Below are positions 60,785 to 64,000 of a stretch of 64,000 nt of DNA, in pieces. Position 1 is the stretch's first letter; the number at the start of each line of letters is the position of its first letter. The position numbers and the translations under genes were made by a program. The stretch comes from Thiomicrospira microaerophila (lineage in GTDB: Bacteria; Pseudomonadota; Gammaproteobacteria; Thiomicrospirales; Thiomicrospiraceae), in assembly GCF_000934765.1 (NCBI RefSeq), contig NZ_JYNN01000002.1:150091-214090 (forward strand). Direction: 5' to 3'. The notes beneath the pieces are model-generated. The model was not told the DNA's origin. It was given only the letters and a program-made list of their open reading frames with translations, and searched no databases.

Positions 60785-62107
60785 GTGGCTAAATTAACCT
60801 ATATGAAGAAGACCATGTGGGTGCTCACCGGTGTCGTACTGGGTGCCTTCTTAGTAGTGGGCACGAGTGTGATGGCGGATAGACAGGGGCAATCGGTGCA
60901 ATCCTTACCGATTGATCAGTTGCGTGCCTTTGTCGAGGTCTATGAGCGCATCTCTAGTAGTTACGTTGAACCGATTGAAGATGGCAAAATGCTAGAAAAT
61001 GCGATTAGCGGCATGCTTTCAAATCTTGATCCTCATTCTGCGTATTTACCGCCGGAAAACTTTGAAAAGGTAGAGGAGCATACCCGAGGGGAGTTTGGTG
61101 GCCTAGGGATGGAAGTGGGCACGGAGGATGGCTTTGTTAAGGTTATCGCCCCGATTGATGATACCCCCGCTCAGCGCGCAGGGGTGCAGGCAGGTGATTT
61201 GATTATTCGTTTGGATGATAAATCGGTTAAAGGTATGAGCTTAACCGAAGCGGTGAAGTTGATGCGCGGTGAGCCAGGAAGCACTATCACCTTGACGATT
61301 ATGCGCAAAGGCCAGAGAGAGCCTATTGAGCTTGAGTTAACGCGTGCCGTGATTAAGGTGAAAAGTGTGCGTCATCGTTTGTTGGATAAGGATTTGGGTT
61401 ATGTGCGTATTAGCCAGTTCCAAGTACGAACAGGGCGTGATTTAGTCGACGCGATTCGTGATTTAGAAAAAGAAAATACGCAGCCATTGCAAGGCTTGGT
61501 CTTGGATTTGCGCAATAACCCTGGCGGCGTATTAAACGCGTCAGTGGATGTCAGTAATGTGTTTTTGGACGCAGGTTTAATCGTTTACACGGAAGGGCGC
61601 ATTGATAGCTCAAAAATGCGTTTTGAAGCCAAGCGTGGTGATATTTTGAATGGTAAGCCCATTGTTGTTTTAGTGAACGAAGGGTCTGCCTCTGCCTCGG
61701 AGATTGTAGCCGGTGCTTTGCAAGATCATGAGCGCGCGTTGGTCGTCGGGCGCACCACTTTTGGTAAAGGTTCAGTACAAACATTGTTGCCGCTCAATAA
61801 TGGTGCCGCGATTAAATTAACCACAGCCCTCTATTACACGCCTTCTGGCCGCTCGATTCAAGCCGAAGGAATTAAGCCCGATATTATCATTGATCGTGTC
61901 AATGTAGAGCGAGTTGATACCGCTGGGTTTGGTTTAAGAACTGAAGCGAGCTTGGAGAATCATTTAGGCAAGGGTAAAAAAGAGCAGCAGCAAGAAGTGG
62001 AAGAAAAAGTCGATCTTTTAGCCGAAGACTACGAGTTGCATGAGTCAGTGAATATTTTACGCAGCATGGTGTTTATGAATAAAGGCAGGGCAAACGCATC
62101 TAAATAA
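60785..62107 (+). CDS. S41 carboxyl-terminal processing peptidase (CtpA-like)
   Basis: About 440 aa. N-terminal signal/anchor (T-M-W-V-L-T-G-V-V-L-G-A-F-L-V-V), a C41-type cap, a PDZ domain (about 85-175; G-G-L-G-M-E-V-G), and the S41 core with G-S-A-S-A-S-E-I (Ser) and F-G-K-G-S-V-Q-T (Lys). GTG 60785 is chosen because GGAG lies 6 bases upstream; ATG 60779 is alternative. Ends in a charged coil. Periplasmic protein processing. Confidence 0.9.
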   Translation: MAKLTYMKKTMWVLTGVVLGAFLVVGTSVMADRQGQSVQSLPIDQLRAFVEVYERISSSYVEPIEDGKMLENAISGMLSNLDPHSAYLPPENFEKVEEHTRGEFGGLGMEVGTEDGFVKVIAPIDDTPAQRAGVQAGDLIIRLDDKSVKGMSLTEAVKLMRGEPGSTITLTIMRKGQREPIELELTRAVIKVKSVRHRLLDKDLGYVRISQFQVRTGRDLVDAIRDLEKENTQPLQGLVLDLRNNPGGVLNASVDVSNVFLDAGLIVYTEGRIDSSKMRFEAKRGDILNGKPIVVLVNEGSASASEIVAGALQDHERALVVGRTTFGKGSVQTLLPLNNGAAIKLTTALYYTPSGRSIQAEGIKPDIIIDRVNVERVDTAGFGLRTEASLENHLGKGKKEQQQEVEEKVDLLAEDYELHESVNILRSMVFMNKGRANASK

Positions 62108-62124
62108 TAAAAAAGCATAACAAT

Positions 62125-62470
62125 AGGCATGATTAACCGCGTTCCCACGCTGTGCGTCACGGCCATTAAGTTAAGAAGAAAGCGGTCATTGCAAGGAGCG
62201 CAGCGACGCGGCAATCTCTCAAGGGCGTGCACCGTCTGCAAGAGATTGCCGCGGCCTTCGGCCCCGCAATGCCCCATTTCTTTTACCCAGAGTCGTCATC
62301 CTGCGCGAAGTCGCAGGATCCAGCCGCTAGCGGCAATAGACCCTGCGACTTCGCGCAGGGTGACAGGCTCCTAGGAGCCATTTATTCCTTAACTTAATGG
62401 CCGTGACGCACGACGTGGGAACGAGAAAAGAAGTGTGCATACGTTAGGTGCATGGGAGCGAGAGATTATT
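62125..62470. repeat. Large composite of nested palindromic repeats
   Basis: At least three families are nested. The outer arms are CGTTCCCACGCTGTGCGTCAC-GGCCATTAAGTTAAG and its inverse, with TGTGCATACGTTAGG beyond. Inside is GCGGTCATTGCAAGG-CAATCTC paired with GAGATTGCCGCGG-CCGCAATGCC. Next to it is GTCATCCTGCGCGAAGTCGC-AGGATC paired with CCTGCGACTTCGCGCAGGGTGAC, then an ACAGGCTCCTAGGAGCC half site. This fills nearly all of the gap 62108-62648. Confidence 0.8.
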
Positions 62471-62648
62471 GTAATTTTTTGATTTATTATTTACTTTAGA
62501 TGCGTTTGCCCTGTGAATAAAGGTCGTTAATTCACTGCGTCCAAATATCCGGGTTTAAAATTTGGTGGTCTTTGTTTGAGTATGCTTTTCGCTATTTTAA
62601 GCCTGGGTATGCGATAAAGCGCAGAGAACAAGTAATAACGGGTTTTTT

Positions 62649-63479
62649 ATGTTCATTAAAAAGCGATTGATCTTTTGGCGGTTAGTTTTTTTACGGTTTT
62701 GGCGTCAGCGTGGTACCGAAGCAGTCGCTATTTTGGCTTATACCACTTTGGTGGGTTTAGTCCCAATGTTAGCGGTGATGTTGAGTTTGTTTTCGACTTC
62801 TGTTTGGTTTGAGCCTTTTGAACACCTTGTGATGCAGATGGTGGTGGCGCATTTAATGCCGGAATCTCAGCCCGTGATTCAGCATTATTTAGCCCTATTT
62901 GCTGAGCAAGCAAGTCGTTTAGCCACGCCAGGCCTGGTGGTGATGTTAGCAACCACTTTAATATTATTATGGACCATTGATCAAAAGATAAATGCGATGT
63001 GGGATGGGAGTTTACAGCGTCGCTGGTGGGTAAGCTTGCTGAACTATTTGGGTGTGAGTTTATTGGGCCCTTTGATGCTGGGCTTAAGCTTAGTTGCGAG
63101 CAGTTATGTTATAGCTTGGCCGTTGTTATTGGGTGATGCCAGCTTAAGCTGGGGTGTGAACCAATTAATGTTGAGTTTGCCGATTATTTTTAGCATACTC
63201 GGTTTTATGCTGTTATTTAAACTGGTTCCTATGACGCATGTCAGCTGGAGCCAGGCCGGATGGGTAGCTGTCATGGCGACGGTAAAAATTGAATTGTTGA
63301 AAATGGGGTTCACTTGGTATATCAAGGCTTTTCCAACCTATGATTTGGTGTATGGTGCCTTAGCCGCTGTGCCGGTGTTTTTGCTGTGGCTCTATTTGAT
63401 GTGGTTTATTTTGATTTGGAATGCCTGTGTGCTAGCCCAATGGACAGAAGGTCGGCAAGATGAAATCAAGCGTACCTAA
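62649..63479 (+). CDS. YihY/BrkB family inner-membrane protein
   Basis: 276 aa with about six membrane segments. E-A-V-A-I-L-A-Y-T-T-L-V-G-L-V-P-M-L-A-V near the start, F-K-L-V-P, and the C-terminal Y-G-A-L-A-A-V-P-V-F-L-L-W-L-Y-L-M-W family signature. Formerly misnamed ribonuclease BN; function unknown. Overlaps the convergent gene at its 3' end by four bases. Confidence 0.9.
   Translation: MFIKKRLIFWRLVFLRFWRQRGTEAVAILAYTTLVGLVPMLAVMLSLFSTSVWFEPFEHLVMQMVVAHLMPESQPVIQHYLALFAEQASRLATPGLVVMLATTLILLWTIDQKINAMWDGSLQRRWWVSLLNYLGVSLLGPLMLGLSLVASSYVIAWPLLLGDASLSWGVNQLMLSLPIIFSILGFMLLFKLVPMTHVSWSQAGWVAVMATVKIELLKMGFTWYIKAFPTYDLVYGALAAVPVFLLWLYLMWFILIWNACVLAQWTEGRQDEIKRT
62928..62937. repeat. CCAGGCCTGG palindrome (yihY-like gene)
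   Basis: Exact; frame T-P-G-L-V-V in a membrane segment. Confidence 0.85.
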
Positions 63480-63979
63480 TCGAACAGGCTCCTAGGACTC
63501 GTGTTTAGGTAGATTTGAGGTTTGAGTTGTCCTTGAAAATAATAATCAATTTGTAGAGCGTTTTTATCAGTTTTAACCACCAGGCCTGGTTGTGGTTCAG
63601 GTACTATTTGTGTTGTTTTGATCGACAGGTCAGGCCAGTTGATTGTCAGCTCAACATGCATCGGAAAATAGCCATCTAGGAAACGACGCATAAACGGACC
63701 CCGCTCGATCAGATAGCCCTTGTCTAGTTTTTGTAGCGCCCATGTTTGCGCATGAATGCAGATTTGTGCCCCTTGTTGCAAATTGACCATTTGCACACTT
63801 GCGCCTTCCACCCATGCGAACGCGATGTGTTGTTGGCTGAGTATCTCAATTTGGCGGGTATGCTGTGGGTTGTAAACAATTTGTAACTGTCCAACTGCAT
63901 CGAGGTTGTGATGGCACTGAATAAGATCGGCCCAGCCGGTTTCAAGGCTTTGCTCTGTGAGGGTGATATCATTGGTCAT
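63476..63979 (-). CDS. Hypothetical protein
   Basis: 167 aa, ATG start at 63979. Soluble, beta-rich by pattern, with R-Q-I-E-I-L-S-Q-Q-H-I-A-F-A-W-V-E-G and F-M-R-R-F-L-D-G-Y-F-P-M-H-V-E-L-T-I-N-W-P. No signal peptide, membrane segment or recognised motif. Its upstream region continues beyond the window. Confidence 0.65.
   Translation of the reverse strand: MTNDITLTEQSLETGWADLIQCHHNLDAVGQLQIVYNPQHTRQIEILSQQHIAFAWVEGASVQMVNLQQGAQICIHAQTWALQKLDKGYLIERGPFMRRFLDGYFPMHVELTINWPDLSIKTTQIVPEPQPGLVVKTDKNALQIDYYFQGQLKPQIYLNTSPRSLFD
63482..63495. repeat. Half site of the CTAGGAGCCTGTCGG repeat
   Basis: AACAGGCTCCTAGG immediately after the yihY-like stop, within the 3' end of the convergent hypothetical gene. 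Confidence 0.5.
63580..63589. repeat. CCAGGCCTGG palindrome (63476 gene)
   Basis: Exact; minus-strand frame Q-P-G-L-V-V. Confidence 0.85.
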
Positions 63980-64000
63980 TGAATAATGATCGCTGAGATC

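Noticed and set aside
60340-60792. 150-codon frame antisense to the arsR gene
   Set aside because: Opposite strand of a clear ArsR protein and its leader; no conserved features.

Overview
The window is about 64 kb of a gammaproteobacterial chromosome. The evidence is conserved gene order (zapA / ygfB-pepP-ubiH-ubiI; smpB-ssrA; ratA-rnfH; bamE/fur; recN-nadK; rsmI/lpoA-yraN; rnpB; the dcw cell-wall and division cluster), a tmRNA tag reading ANDDNYALAA, meso-DAP type MurE, and TamA/TamB. The moderate GC, many TTG starts and overall gene mix would fit a Thiomicrospira-like sulfur oxidiser (Thiotrichales/Piscirickettsiaceae sense), but that placement is inference; no rRNA or sulfur-oxidation operon is present.

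Layout. 1-4.8 kb is a gene graveyard. It holds one intact and one broken REP-associated tyrosine transposase (RAYT), an Rpn-type PD-(D/E)XK protein, four copies of a short palindromic repeat, a small gene frameshifted by an 8-bp tandem repeat, and remnants of a VapBC-like pair and a HAD phosphatase. 4.8-8.5 kb carries a surface-polysaccharide type cluster of glycerophosphodiesterase, GpsA-like dehydrogenase and single-domain KpsC-like protein, each with a TTG start. 8.5-12.8 kb has an iron-regulated exbB-exbD-tonB operon with a Fur box, a secreted unknown, a Tat-signal metallo-beta-lactamase-fold protein and a Spy/CpxP-like protein. 12.8-23 kb holds tamA-tamB, zapA and the ygfB-pepP-ubiH-ubiI operon of ubiquinone synthesis. 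23-26.6 kb holds a LysR regulator and an unusual MBL-GAF-HD-GYP fusion. 26.7-29.6 kb holds cobalamin genes and conserved hypotheticals among composite palindromic repeats.

29.6-33.3 kb looks like a degraded island ending at the 3' end of ssrA (tmRNA). It contains a truncated AAA ATPase, a decayed transposase, a truncated accessory gene, a ParD/RelE-like toxin-antitoxin pair and the N-terminal stub of a tyrosine integrase. 33.2-40.6 kb is core: ssrA, smpB, ratA-rnfH, bamE, fur, recN-nadK, a lone flagellin, yraN. 40.5-43.5 kb holds lpoA, rsmI and rnpB. 43.9-55.7 kb is the dcw cluster rsmH-ftsZ-ftsL-ftsI-murE-murF-mraY-murD-ftsW-murG, with ftsZ in an atypical place and no mraZ. The cluster stops at a tRNA-Arg(CCU). 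55.8-64 kb has a REC-REC-GGDEF protein, a PAS chemoreceptor, an SprA-like protein, an ArsR regulator, a CtpA protease, a large composite repeat, a YihY protein and an unknown.

The most unusual window-wide signal is a 10-bp palindrome, CCAGGCCTGG (extended AACCAGGCCTGGTT). It has fifteen exact copies against about 0.06 expected by chance. The copies lie in coding sequence, twelve of them in the frame that spells Q-A-W, and a split inverted pair of the motif half serves as a terminator stem.
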